A DNA stretch of 64,000 nucleotides from Adiantum capillus-veneris. Lineage: Eukaryota > Streptophyta > Polypodiopsida > Polypodiales > Pteridaceae. The DNA lies in the NCBI GenBank assembly GCA_014529385.2, contig CM043963.1, forward strand, positions 76,739,412 to 76,803,411. The letters run 5' to 3'. The translations under genes were made by a program, and so were the position numbers. This document shows positions 46,145-58,600 of this stretch, one piece after another. Position 1 is the first letter of the stretch, and the number at the start of each line of letters is the position of its first letter. The notes below the pieces were generated by a model. That model was not told the origin of the DNA, did no database searches, and saw only the letters and a list, made by a program, of their open reading frames with translations.

Positions 46145-46535
46145 TCAAGAATTATTCTCAATATGTAGCCGATCATGAAGATAGTATGTTTCTTATGTTA
46201 ACAAAACCTAGATGAATTTTTGTTATCCTCATATTATTTTACAACTAATTTGTATGTTATGGAGCCACAAGAGACAATAAGAAGTGATCTACAATCAAGT
46301 TTTCTAGAAATTTAAATAAATAGACTCATAATTCCATATGAATTTAATTGACAAGTACACAAATTTTCTATTGTATAATCAAAAAATGTACAAAAGAATT
46401 TTAGCTTTCACTAAAATGTGATCAACATGCTTGCCAATTGTAAGGTTTCCAATCTAAAAAGGGAAAGAATTGTAATAAACTATGGAATAATCTAAATTCA
46501 AATTTGTTAGAAAGTACCATCAATAATTTCCATTG
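45086..46535. other. AT-rich spacer
   Basis: No gene. An (AT)n run and a (TTTA)n run lie at about 46096-46144. It ends at the right breakpoint of the proposed inversion. Confidence 0.55.
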
Positions 46536-48427
46536 GTGAGAAGATCGACACAGTACTGGGGACTAGAAGATGGGCTGGTCCCCCCCCCCGTAATAGTATC
46601 TTTACTGAGGAGAAGTCTATACAAGCACTTGAACCGAACGTATTACCACGTTCGTTCTAGAATAAGACTTGATGGTTCCCGGAAGCCTCAGCTTCCGATT
46701 CCTAGGGCAAAACCCTATTCCAAGGAACTTCCGTTCCTTATTCCAATTCCTCGAGAATCAAGGTTCTCGCCTCTGGATCTCACCTTCCAGACTCAGGGCA
46801 TGGCATCCCTGCAACTCTTTTCCAACTCTCTTTCCAGAGTCCTCTTCCCGTAGAACAACTCTGCTTTCCCGGACACAAAGTCCTTACTTGGGAATCCCAA
46901 CTTCCGGATCACAACTTGAGAGACTACCTCTCTCCAATCCGTGGATCTACTTCCCAAACTCGGGTACGAAACCCCTGGGCTGATCTAGCTCTAGTTCCTC
47001 AAAGCGCTTTTCTCCTACAGAGGCTCATACCTTCCTCTGCTCCTACTCCCTCACTAAGAGGAAGTACACCTGCAAACAAATACTCAGAGTTCATAACATG
47101 AAAATCGTTACCTTCATAGTCTCGACTCTCGAAATGCAACTCCGTTCTCGAAAAGCAATTCCCCGAAAGAGATCTCTCCATAGAAAATCCTCTCTTCCAA
47201 TCCTACACACAAAAGAGGTGTGTTCTCGGGTTCCTTCTCGTAAATCAGCCCCGTCTACGACGTTTATGGACTGAAAACAGAGAAAAAAAAGCAACTTGTC
47301 GCGATGGAAACACGCTTCGTAGGCACTTCTTCGCGAGGGAACTCGCGCACTGGGTCTTGGCGACATCTGGTACACTTGGGGTAGCCATGGGCATCATCGG
47401 CAACGTCTTCTTTACGGCTGAAATCTGCAGCAGCATCTCCTCCTTGCAAAGATTGGTCCTCCCCTGTGAGTGAGGACATGTGATGCTTTTATAGCTCCTA
47501 GCCACGTGCACGAATAGCTGCTCGTGTAGAGATCGCGGCCCGTTTTTTTTTTTTTTTTTCAAAAATTCTTTTTTTCATTTTTTTGTCCGTTATTCTGCCA
47601 TAAAAAGAGAGAGAGAAAACGCTGGCTGATCTGTTGCCTTATTTATCAGATGGCTGCCCACTTATTAAGTGGACAGTCGATCACCTTTAAAAATGGTCTG
47701 AATCTGTCCAAAAACTCAATAAAACCTTATAAGTTAAAAACAATGCTTTCATAGCACTTCCCAGGCGTCCTTGGATGCAATCACATGCACAGTTACAATG
47801 CAGACATAAACTTCCTCGCAAGAAAGCATCTGCTTTCCCGAAAGGCAATCCCGCTTTCTCAAAAAGCATCTGTTTTTTCTCAAAGTTTCCTGTGAACCCA
47901 TCTTCATTCAAGTGCTTGCTTTTTCTTTGTGCACAATTCTAACACAGTTCGGAATTTCCTCCCGACTATGGATATTCCCTTTCCGATGCACCCGTCACCC
48001 ACCTTGTGACGCATCAGGAATATCCATCACCTAGTCCTTTCCTACCGAACTTACAATACAATATTCTCCTTCACGATGCTCTATGTCACCCATCCTATGA
48101 CGCATCAGAGATGTCCGTTCCCGGATGGTCGGATACTTCTTTCCGATGCTCCCTGTCACCCATCCGATGTGACGCATCAGAAGTACCCGTTCCTGGTGGC
48201 CTTACAGATATTCCCGTTCTCAGTGCTCCCGTCATTACTTTGAATGACGCACTAGGAATACTCTGTACTCGGATGTCTCCAGTGAGAAAAGCCCTCTCAC
48301 TTAAAATTCCAATAATTCATTTAGAATTATTTTTCCTTGGTGTTCCAAGCGAGAAAACCCTCTCACTTATAAATCCAATAATTCATTTAGAATTATTTTT
48401 CTGTAAGATAAAGCCAATTTAGCAACA
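46536..48427 (-). repeat. Element C 3' LTR, truncated by the inversion
   Basis: Near-identical to 51528-53409. It begins at GTGAGAAGATCGAC. The first about 112 bp of the complete LTR are absent and are found, inverted, at 37753-37859. It ends TTTAGCAACA. Open frames shared by both LTR copies (for example 46669-46983 and 51663-51977) follow from the repeat and show no domain. Confidence 0.88.
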
Positions 48428-48437
48428 TCCCTCTCAC
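48428..48437 (-). other. Polypurine tract of element C
   Basis: Minus-strand GTGAGAGGGA directly before the LTR start TGTTGC. It confirms the orientation of the element. Confidence 0.75.
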
Positions 48438-51402
48438 TTATAAACAGTTGTCCTCAACTGTAGAGGTCCAACTGAACTGCCGGGGAGAAACCGGAAAGAT
48501 TCCAAATCTTGCTCAATGGTGAGTTGAGCTAGTCCTTTCTCAAAAGAGAATTTAAAAATTTAATTAAACAAAAACTCAATAATTCAATACTTACCTTACC
48601 GGTTCATGTCTTTCCTCTAGGACCTCGAGGATATCCTTCACCTTTCATTAAAGTTACGAGCCATGTAAGAACTCATCATTCGCATCTTTCCAACAGATTG
48701 GAAGTTTCCTTATCCGAGAATTTGTTAACTCAATTCCACCTTCTCAATTCCGAGAAGAATAAACCTCCTAGAAATCAATCTAGGTCTATGTCCTTGCGCA
48801 TAACCTTGCGCTATTAGTCCTGAGGATATTAAACCTCTTGTGTCCTCCCGCATAGGGCATGTCGAGAGCATTAAGCTCATGTGAATCTTCCTATGGCAGA
48901 ACAAGTGTGTCATCTTACCAAAGTAAGTTCTTATTCCAGGCCTTTGCTTTGGGTAGGCCAATTGTTCTGATCCAAAGTTTCCTTATCTAAGACTCTGTTA
49001 ACTTGATTCTATCTTCGAGAAGAATAATCTTCCTAGAAATCAATCTAGGTATTTGTCCTTGCGCATAATCCTACGATGTTATCCCAGAGGGTATTAAACC
49101 TCTTGTGTCCTCCCACATAGGGAATGCCCAAGTCATAGAGCATTAAGCTCGATGTCTTTCTTTCACAAACAAAGTTTGCGATCACCTTAGAGAAGGTTCT
49201 TGTTCCAGGCCGTCGCTCAACGTAGGCGGACGGTTCTAATCCGAAGATTCTTTGTGCACAGTGGCAGTTCCTTCCAATCTTTTCCTCCTGCGAGTTATTA
49301 CCACCAACAGTGTTTTCCCGACGCCCATTAGCGTCTCTTCCTTACAAAATCATAAAAAATGATTCACCTTACGAGCATCAATGACGACTTGAAAAATCTC
49401 AGGCAGATAGGATTCTAGCCATAATAGCATTTTCTGAACGTACGTTCAAACCTAGTTCACAATAGAGCGAACCCTCTTCGATTCTCAGGGATGTTCTCCC
49501 ATATGTAATTCTTACCATTTTGAAACGGTTGGCGAATATAAGTTGGCGAATTATATTCTTACGAACAGAATAGTTCGAATTTATTCCAGCAGCGTGTAAA
49601 TGCTACTTGACCTGCTCATGGAGAAACATATACCGCAACCAAAAGTTGCTACTGTAATGGTAAAAGCACATAGCGTACTCAATGATCAACGACCATCAGA
49701 AAACCTCTTCTCCGGAGAGAAACTCAAATTCCTTCTACCGAACACATCTCAAATAGAGATTCTCGTGTCGGAGTATCCTTGCGCACAAAAAGGCGCTCAA
49801 GAGAGTATAACAAACTCTCGCCCAGTTCCTTGGTATAGGTCTGCATCTTTGTGTGTTATCCATGTACTCAAAAGTGTACATAATACTTAAGCTGTGTTAA
49901 AAGTTTTGGTGAACCTGGGAAATTGCCTTCACTTCGTAAGATCCTTAGAGCGAAGACGCTCAACCTGACTATCCCTTGGCTCAATCTTAGAGCAAAACCC
50001 GCTCATCAAATAAACTAGGATTTCAATCCTTGGAGTCCTCGAGCACAGGCCGTAGCCGTCACTTGTTCCTTCCCTCGTAAAGAGAGTGTTCATTCACTTG
50101 TGCGAAAAGCACTACCGTGTCTTCCCTGACCGGGTAGGGGGTGTGGGCTTAAAGAGTATTCAAGCTTAATGAAAGCTTTTCTTTGCTTGGAAAGCTCAGA
50201 ATGGTTCCTTCATAATTTTCCTACCCGCAGTAGCAAGTAATCTGTTCGAAAATTACTGGATACCAGATCAATAGTTGACCTTCCGGCTAGTTAAGCAAAC
50301 CAATTCATCTCAGAAAACAATGTTTGAGTTTGATCCTGCTCTCATAAACACTCGAGAGTGGTAGTCCCGGTTAGACATAACCATATCTTGTGCAAAAGTG
50401 TAAACAAGCACAATGCACTTTATGATTTCCTTGTAACTTTGATTGAAAACCTGCCCTCTCACTTAAAGTTCGAGGGTCTTCTATTCAAGAACTCAGGAGT
50501 TAGATTGAATTCCCTTACTCCAAACTTTCTGTGTTCAATGATTCCCATCCCACTACGGGGATTGGATTCTTTGTACACTAAGGTGTACTCTTTCAGCTTT
50601 TATTGTTGACTCTACCATCTGCTGCAAAGTATTTTGCAGATGCGTCTACAAAATTCGGGCAAATGTCCTTTGTTGAATTTCTTCATCTTTCCTTCCTTAG
50701 AGAGGGTCAAGAGTGGAGCTACCTTGGCAAGAGTGAGCCACTACTTGCTTGGACTCGCTCGTGTTTCTATTGGGCAAAACAATCCCAATCTTCTTGAATG
50801 CCTTCCTCAAAGCGTAGAGGGAAAAAAAAAAATTTGTCGGAAAATTCAGCCTTGGACTGTTGTTGTAAGTTCCTTGCAGAGCTTTGGTATACCACCAAGT
50901 ACTTGCAATCCCCCTTGAGGTGTTTGGTCACATGCCTCACCTTCGACGCTTTTCAGAAATTGCCGCTTGTAAAGGCAACTTCAAACTTGTCGAATCAAAG
51001 CAGTAGCTTTCGGGACATCTTCTCTTTCGTCAAAAGTATCAAACTTGACTGGAAGTGTTCCTAGGTCTAGAGACCTTCTTCATATCCTTCCCGGAATGAC
51101 GGGATTTCATGGCTATAGTTCTGGATTGATGTTCATGGATATTTTCTGGATTTTGAAGAATCTCGAGCCTTCCGCTCCTTGGATTCTCTACGTTCTTGAG
51201 CATCATGCTCTTGTCGCCTTCTCAGAGAATCCCAAGTCTTGTGTCGACTTCTTGTAGAGAGAAATTTTTTTTTTTCCAACTCTGCTAGCTTTTCCTTGCA
51301 GGACTTAGGGTTCCGCCTGCTTACTTCTCTCTTGGCTTGTCATGGCTTCTTCCCGTATCTTCCCAGAGTCGTCCTCCTTTACAGAGAAAGAGAGGAGACC
51401 AT
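48438..51402 (-). other. Internal region of element C, no coding capacity seen
   Basis: No gag or pol motif is evident in any frame. It contains an imperfect tandem repeat (about 48745-48960 and 49005-49230) sharing CCTAGAAATCAATCTAGGT and ATTAAACCTCTTGTGTCCTC. Sequence near 50600-51000 might be a heavily decayed gag, but I could not establish this. Confidence 0.6.
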
Positions 51403-51414
51403 GCTCTGATACCA
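51403..51414 (-). other. Primer-binding site (initiator tRNA-Met) of element C
   Basis: Minus-strand TGGTATCAGAGC, one base from the LTR end at 51416. Confidence 0.92.
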
Positions 51415-51415
51415 C

Positions 51416-53409
51416 TGTCACAAACGGGAGCGCATAACAATATAAAATACTTTCGGATAAATAGGATTTATCACTTATTACTGAAGCCAGAGGATATAGA
51501 GAGAAATAAATAGAGAGAGAGATAGAGAGTGAGAAGATCGACACAGTACTGGGGACCAGAAGATGGGCTGGTCCCCCCCCGTAATAGTATCTTTATTACT
51601 GAGGAGAAGTCTATACAAGCACTTGAACCGAACGTATTACCACGTTCGTTCTAGAATAAGACTTGATGGTTCCCGGAAGCCTCAGCTTCCGATTCCTAGG
51701 GAAAAACCCTATTCCAAGGAACTTCCGTTTCTTATTCCAATTCCTTGAGAATCAAAGTTCTCGCCTCTGGATCTCACCTTCCAAACTCGAGGCATGGCAT
51801 CCCTGCAACTCTTTTCCAACTCTCTTTCCAGAGTCCTCTTCCCGCAGAACAACTCTGCTTTCCCGGACACAAAGTCCTTACTTGGGAATCCCAACGTCCG
51901 GATCACAACTTGAGAGACTACGTCTCTCCGATCCGTGGATCTACTTCCCAAACTCGGGTACGAAACCCCTGGGCTGATCTGGCTCTAGTTCCTCAGAGCG
52001 CTTTTCTCCTACAGAGGCTCATACCTTCCTCTGCTCCTACTCCCTCACTAAGAGGAAGTACACCGGCAAACAAATACTCAGAGTTCATAACATGAAAATC
52101 ATTACCTTCAAAGTCTCGACGCTCGAAGCGTAACTCCGTTCTCGAAAAGCAATTCCCCGGAAGAGATCTCTCCATAGAAAATCCTCTCTTCCAATCCTAC
52201 ACACAAAAGAGGTGTGTTCTCGGTCCTTCTCTTAAAATCATCCCCGTCTACGACGTTTATGGGCTGAAAACAGAGAAAAAAAGAAACTTGTCGCGATGGA
52301 AACACGCTTCGTAGGCACTTCTTCGCGAGGGAACTCGCGCACTGGGTCTTGGCGACATCTGGTACACTTGGGGCAGCCATGGGCATCACCGGCAACGTCT
52401 TCTTTACGGCTGAAATCTACAGCAGCATCTCGTCCTTGCAAAGATTGGTCCTCCCCTCTGAGTGAGGACATGTGATGCTTTTATAGCTCCTAGCCACGGA
52501 CACGAATAGCTGCTCGCGTAGAGATCGCGGCCCGTTTTTTTTATATTATTATTTAATTTTAAAAAAAAGAATTCCGCTGTTCTGCCATAAGAAGAGAGAG
52601 AGAAAACGCTGGCTGATCTGTTGCCTTATTTATCAGATGGCTGCCCACGTATTAAGTGGGCGGTCGATCACCTTTAAAAATGGTCTGAATCTGTCCAAAA
52701 ACTCAATTAAACCTTATAAGTTAAAAATAATGCTTTCACAGCACTTCCCATGCATCCCCGGATGCAATCACATGCAGAGTTGCAATGCAGACATAAACTT
52801 CCTCGCGAGAAAGCATCTGCTTTCTCGAAAGGCAATCCTGCTTTCTCAAAAAGCATTTGTTTTTCCTCAAAGTTTCCTTTGAACCCATCTTCATTCAAGT
52901 GCTTGCTTTTTCCTTGTGCACAATTCTAACGCAGGTCGGAATTTCCTCCCGACTATGGATATTCCCTTTCCGATGCACCCGTCACCCACCTTGTGACGCA
53001 TCAGGAATATCCATCACCTAGTCCTTTCCTACCGAACTTACGGTACAATCTCCTTCACGATGCTCTATGTCACCCATCCTATGACGCATCAGAGATGTCC
53101 GTTCCCGGATGGTCGGATACTTCTTTCCGATGCTCCCTGTCACCCATCCGATGTGACGCATCAGAAGTACCCGTTCCTGGTGGCCTTACAAATATTCCCG
53201 TTCTCAGTGCTCCCGTCATTACTTTGAATGACGCACTAGGAATACTCTGTACTCGGATGTCTCCAGTGAGAAAAGCCCTCTCACTTAAAATTCCAATAAT
53301 TCATTTAGAATTATTTTTCCTTGGTGTTCCAAGCAAGAAAACCCTCACTTATAAATCCAATAATTCATTTAGAATTATTTTTCTGTAAGATAAAGCCAAA
53401 TTAGGAACA
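51416..53409 (-). repeat. Element C 5' LTR, complete (1994 bp)
   Basis: TGTCACAAACGG...TTAGGAACA on the plus strand. Both ends are fixed: the inner by the primer site and the outer by the TAACC target duplication. Confidence 0.9.
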
Positions 53410-54148
53410 TAACCTCATTGCAGATTCGATCAATCACGAAGAACTGATCTTGGCTTTCGAGTCGAGGTCCAAAGAACCCCCTCAGAAAGAACCGATCTTG
53501 GCTCTCGAGCCTAGGTCCAAAGAACCCCCACAAGAAGTACTATGTGTTCGCATGATTAGTCAGCACGCATTGTTCGAGTGTTTCATTCATGATCGTTTCC
53601 TGTATGTTAGTCAACGTCTTTGTGTGATCCCTTTTCCTAGGCATGACATATTGTACGTTGAGCACGTTTCGCTCATGAATGAGCACGGATGTATGCGGAT
53701 TATTCATGAAAAGCTGAAAAGTATGTATTCAAGGAAGTCACATTTCATGTCTCTTCCTTGGCACAACACAGTTTTAGAAAGAGCACATGAAAGTGTGAGC
53801 ACCAAGCATGGGCTTTTCCGTTGTGAATTGCCACAGTTGATTGATTTAGATCAGCAAGACAAGATTCGATCTCATTGTTTGCATGTGTGTGGTGAACGGT
53901 TTGGCACTTCATCTATTTGTTCATCTACATTGCATGCACAGTCTTTTAAGAAGATTAGATTTTTTCCAGTCACTTTACGTGGAATAGGTATGTTTATGTT
54001 TTTGTGTTGGAAGTGTTTTCATGAATTTTCAGCCTTGGAGATTCTTGAAGAAAATGGACCTACGTCCATAGACAAAGTTGAAGCATTGAAGGAGCTACAA
54101 AAGACTTTGTGTCGCTTTCGGCGCGGCCCAAAGAAGCAAGCGTTGTAG
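53410..54148 (+). CDS. Element D ORF, C-terminal part (unknown protein)
   Basis: The frame is open from the insertion edge (AAC CTC ATT... at 53411) to the stop at 54148, about 245 codons. It contains a short direct repeat (FESRSKEPPQ / LEPRSKEPPQ), a His/Cys-rich centre (HALFECFIHD, HGLFRCELPQ, SHCLHVCGERFG, FLCWKCFHEF) and an acidic-to-basic C-terminus ending RRGPKKQAL. I do not recognise a family. It is not RT, integrase or protease. Removing element C and one TAACC makes it continuous with the coiled-coil frame at 38685-38105. The His/Cys residues could bind metal, but the spacing fits no standard finger I know. Confidence 0.55.
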
Positions 54149-54278
54149 ACCTTTATGAAGTTCAAGTAAAGCACGACCTACATATCGGAGTGGGCCAGCG
54201 AAGAGTTTCTTCGAGGATTCCGGATGCTATTGACGATCTCCATCGACGCCATACAGTTCGGTACCAGTACCTCACTTT

Positions 54279-54291
54279 GAAAAGGAGGGGA
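54279..54291 (+). other. Polypurine tract of element D
   Basis: GAAAAGGAGGGGA directly before the LTR start TGTTACGTGACAC at 54292. About 130 bp separate it from the ORF stop. Confidence 0.88.
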
Positions 54292-55667
54292 TGTTACGTG
54301 ACACATCCAACCCTATGTGTCCGTGGACAAGCTACAGCATGACAAGGGTACACATCCAACCCTATGTGTCCGTGGACAAGCTACAGCATCACAAGGGTTC
54401 AGTTCAGTCAAGTCAGTCTAGAATAGGAAGTGATCTGGCACTTTTGTGAGTCTGTTCGCAGACCGTGCATGACCTGTCACGTAGATTAGATGCATATCTT
54501 TCGGTTTCACATAGCATGATCATCAGCATTCCTACCAGAATTTATTAGAATCTATTAGGGGAATTTTCCAATGCATTAAATCTATTTTTCCTATTTTTGA
54601 CATTTTTCACTTATTTATTAAGTGACTTTTGTTGGAAAGTAGGTAGGGCAATTTTGCTAAGTCTGTATATCAACAAACCTAGCGCTAGCACTTTCTGGAA
54701 AAAGAGGCAGCAGGAACTTCGCGTTCAACAGGCACCTTCTGAACAAGACCCCCCTCCGGCAGGAAACCCTTGCGTTTTCAGCCACAGACCCAAGATCAGC
54801 CCAACGTTTTTCATCAAGAGCAACCTGGCGACAGCTAGACCAAGCAAGACACCTAGCGTTTTTCATCAGCACAGCAAGACACTTGGCATTTTTGCAGATT
54901 GACCCCAGATCAGCCTAGCGTTTTTGGGAGCAACATATCCACCTAGCATTTTGCAGTTCCTCCGCGGCAGATCAATAGAGAGGACCATCGTTTTCAATTT
55001 TCAGCAGTCAGACCCCACAGTACGACCCCCAAACCTCGTAGATCTCACCTTCCCGCAACAAATCCTCGCCGCACGGTCAGATTCCGCGCAGTTTGCAGAT
55101 TCAGCCTGGAAAACGCAGATTTCAGCATCTGCGTTTTCAGCATGTCGTCGTCGCACAGTCACCATCGACATCGTCCCCGACATAGAGTCAGAATTTAGTA
55201 GATAAAGATTTGCAGATTTCAGCCCTTCGCATTTTCAGATTTCAGCCCTCTCGTCGCGCAGTCGCCATCCACATTGTCCCCGACATAGAGTCAGAATTCA
55301 GTAGATAAAGATTTGCAGATTTCAGCCCTTAGCATTTTCAGATTTCAGCCCGTCTCGTCGTCGTCCTCATCATCGGCAAGTCCAAGCATTGTAGAGATTT
55401 GTGCAATCATAAGTAGACCGCTTTCGCCATAGAGAGTGGGGCCTTCGGAGGAGGGTTTGACAACATTCTGGTGTTGTATTCTCTTCTCTCTCTATCTCTC
55501 AGTCTCAGCACCTTCGTTCACAGTGTTCACCACTTTGTTTGTGTCTATTGCACTCTCTCACTAAAGGAACGGAAGGCTCTCCCTTCCCTAAGTAAAAGGA
55601 ACCTTGAGCACCGTTCAGAGCACTCATCTTGAGCAAAGTTCAAACATTCATTCTGCTGCACCTTACA
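54292..55667 (+). repeat. Element D 3' LTR (1376 bp)
   Basis: TGTTACGTGACA...GCACCTTACA. It has a doubled ACACATCCAACCCTATGTGT block at the start and a doubled ATAGAGTCAGAAT...GATTTGCAGATTTCAGCCCT block near 55190-55330, which in part explains its extra length over the 5' LTR. It is followed by TGTCT (55668-55672), the target duplication. Confidence 0.86.
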
Positions 55668-58600
55668 TGTCTCTTGAAATGCATTGATTGTGAAATGATA
55701 AGGGAAAAGGAGCTCTCGGAATTTTTCAGCGGATGCAAAGCGAGGATGGTTCTCCAGATGCAATCACATACGCTCTGGGCTGTTTTCAGCTGATGCAAAG
55801 CGAGGGTGTCTCTTCAGATGACGTGCGGTTAAATTTCGAGCGCTAGTGCTCTACGTGGCACTAGCAGTGGCCGTTGATTTAAAAATGTTGAGCTTTTTGA
55901 TGGCAATGGTTGCTGCCACATAGGTAGCAGCGCTCAAAATTTATCATCGCCCCTTCAGATGCATGTTGTCTCATGGAAAAGGAGCTCTTGGCATTTTTAA
56001 GCGGATGCGAGGTGAGGATGTCTCTCCAAATGCAATCACATACGCTTTGGGTTGTTTTCATCTGATGCAAAGCAAGGGTGTCTCTTCAGATTCATGTTGT
56101 CTCATGGAGTGCATTGATTGCAGGATATGTCCAATATGGGTTGTTGAAAGACGTCGTGCTTGGCACTGCCTTGGCTGACATGTATGCCAAATATGGTGCA
56201 CTCCGTAAAATGCAAAAATTACTTGAGAAGATTCCTGTCCGGGATGTCGTCTCCTCTTGAAATGCAATGATTGTGGGATGGGAGGGCCAGGTAGTTATGG
56301 GCGTTATTCAACGGATGTGAAGCGAGGATGTCTCTCCAGATGAAACCACATATGATCTCAGCTGTTTTCAGCTGACGTGAAGCGAGGGTGTCTCTCCAGA
56401 TGCATGTTGTCTCATGGAGTGCATTGATCATAGGATATGTCCAACAGGGTCAAGGTCAGGGCCAGGAAGAGAGAGAGCTATTTCCAACGGATGCAGAGAG
56501 AGGGCATCTCTCCAACTACAATCACATACACTTGCACCTTGACAACATGTGGCATTACACTAGCATGTCGCCGGTTACGCAAGGAGTGCATTGATTGCAG
56601 GATATGTATAAATGTGGCATTTTTTAGCGGATGCAGAGGGAGGGTGTCTCTCCATATGCAACCACATATGCTCTGGGCTGTTACTAGCTGATGCAAAGCG
56701 AGGGTGTCTCCCCAGATGCATGTTGTCTCATGGAGTGCATTGATTGTTGGTACGTCCAAAAGGGGTTGTTGAAAGAAAACGTCGTGCTGGTCGACATGTA
56801 TGCCAAATGTGGTGCACTTCATAAAGCGCAAAAAGTACTTGAGGAGCTTCCTCTCCAGGATGTCATCTCCTCAAATGATTTGTGGGATGGGTAGGGTTAA
56901 GGAGCTCTGGGCGTTTTTCAGCGGATGCGAAGCAAGGGTGTCTCTCCAAATGCAATCACATATGCTCTGGGTTGTTTTCAGCTGATGTGAAGGGAGGGCA
57001 TCTCTCGAGGTGCATGTTGTCTCATGAAGTACATTGATTGCAGGATATGTCCAATAGGGTCAAGGGTCAGGAAGAAAAAGAGTTGTTTTCAGCAGATGCA
57101 AAGAGATGTCATCTTTCCAAATGCAATCACGTACACTTGCACCTTGAAGGCATGCGACATTACACAAGCGTGCCGTCGGGCTACACAAGGAGTGCATGTA
57201 GGATATGTCCAAATGTGGCTTTTTGCAGCAGCGGATGCGAAGCAAGGGTGTCTCTCCAGATGCAATCTCATATGCTTTGGGTTGTTTTCAGTCGATGCAA
57301 AGCCAGGGTGTCTCTCAGATGCATGCTGTTTCATGGAGTGCATTGATTGCAGGATATGTCCAATAGGGGTTGTTGAAAGAAACCATCGTGCTTGGCACTG
57401 CCTTGGTCGACATGTATGCCAAATGTGGTACACTTCATAAAGCACAGTAAGTGCTTGAGGAGCTTCCTATCCAGGATGTCGTCTCTTGAAATGCATTGAT
57501 TGCGAAAAGGGTAGGCCCAAGGACACAAAGCGAGGGTGTCTCTCCATATGCATGTTGTCTCATGGAGTGCATTGATTGCAGGATATGTCCAACAGGTCAG
57601 AGTCAGGAAGAGAGAGAGCTGTTTTCAGCAGATGGAGAGAGAGGGCATCTCTCCAGATGCAATCATGTACACTTGCAACTTGAAGGCATGTGGAATCACA
57701 CAAGATGTTGATATGGGCAAAGAAATTCACAATGGTATTGGTAGCCATGGGTTTTTGAAAGAAAATGTCGTGCTTGGCACTGCCTTGGTCGACATGTATG
57801 CCAAACGTGGTGCACTTTGTAAAGCACAAAAAGTGCTCGAGGAGCTTCCTGTTCGGGATGTTGTCTCTTGGAATGCACTGATTGTACGATATGCCCAACT
57901 TGGGTAGGGCCAAGGAGCTCTGGGTGTTTTTTTAGCGGATGCGAAGCGAGGTGTCTCTCTAGATGCAATCACATATGCTGTGGACTATTTTCAACTGATG
58001 CAAAGCGAGGGTGTCTCTCCATATGCATGTTGTCTCATGGCGCACATTGATTGCAGGATATGTCTAGTAGGGTCAGGGTCACAAAGAGAGAGGTCTTTTT
58101 AGTAGATGAAAATGCAATCGGCAAATGTAATCACGCAAAAGAATTCTCGATTTGATTGTTAGTCAGGTGTTGTTGAAAGAAAATGTTGTGCTTGCCACTT
58201 CCTTGGTCGACACGTATGTCAAATGTGGTGCATTTCATTGAGCACAAAAAGTGCTTGACGAGCTTCCTGTGCGGGATGTTAGCTCTTGGAATGCATTGAT
58301 TGCGGGATATGCCCTCTTGGGCAGCGCCAAGAAGCTGTGGGCTTTTTTTGATGGATGCGAAGCAAGGGTCTCTCTCTAGATGCAAACATGTACGCTTGCA
58401 TCTTGAAGGCAAGGGTCAGGGTCACGAAGCTTTGGGCTGTTTTTAGTAGATGCAGAGAGAGGGGATCTCTCCAAATGTGATCACATACAACAGACGCTCG
58501 CAGTGGGTGGTGGATTGTATGGCCCCTTGAAGTGCTTGAGGAGTTTCCTGTGCGGGATGTCCTCTCTTGGAATGCAATGATTGCGGGGATATACGCAACT

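Larger units (their letters stand above)
37753..46535. other. Proposed inverted segment (~8.8 kb)
   Basis: Flipping this interval would join the LTR end at 37753-37859 to the truncated LTR at 46536. It would also put the 5' part of element D back in line with its 3' part, and rejoin the two halves of the PPR array. Both target duplications (TAACC, TGTCT) would then read as direct repeats. The breakpoints are placed by where LTR homology ends and are good to a few bases only. Confidence 0.72.
46536..53409 (-). mobile_element. Element C: large non-coding LTR retrotransposon
   Basis: In element sense: 5' LTR (53409-51416), primer site (51414-51403), internal region of about 2.97 kb without a recognisable gene, polypurine tract (48437-48428), 3' LTR (48427-46536, its end displaced to 37753-37859). 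The LTRs of about 2 kb and a non-coding interior match the LARD type of non-autonomous element. It is inserted in antisense in element D, with target duplication TAACC (53410-53414, and as GGTTA at 38100-38104). Confidence 0.83.

Noticed and set aside
46533-46983. Open frames repeated at 46533-46983 and 51563-52095
   Set aside because: They repeat only because they lie in the two LTRs of element C. The frames differ between the copies and carry no domain.
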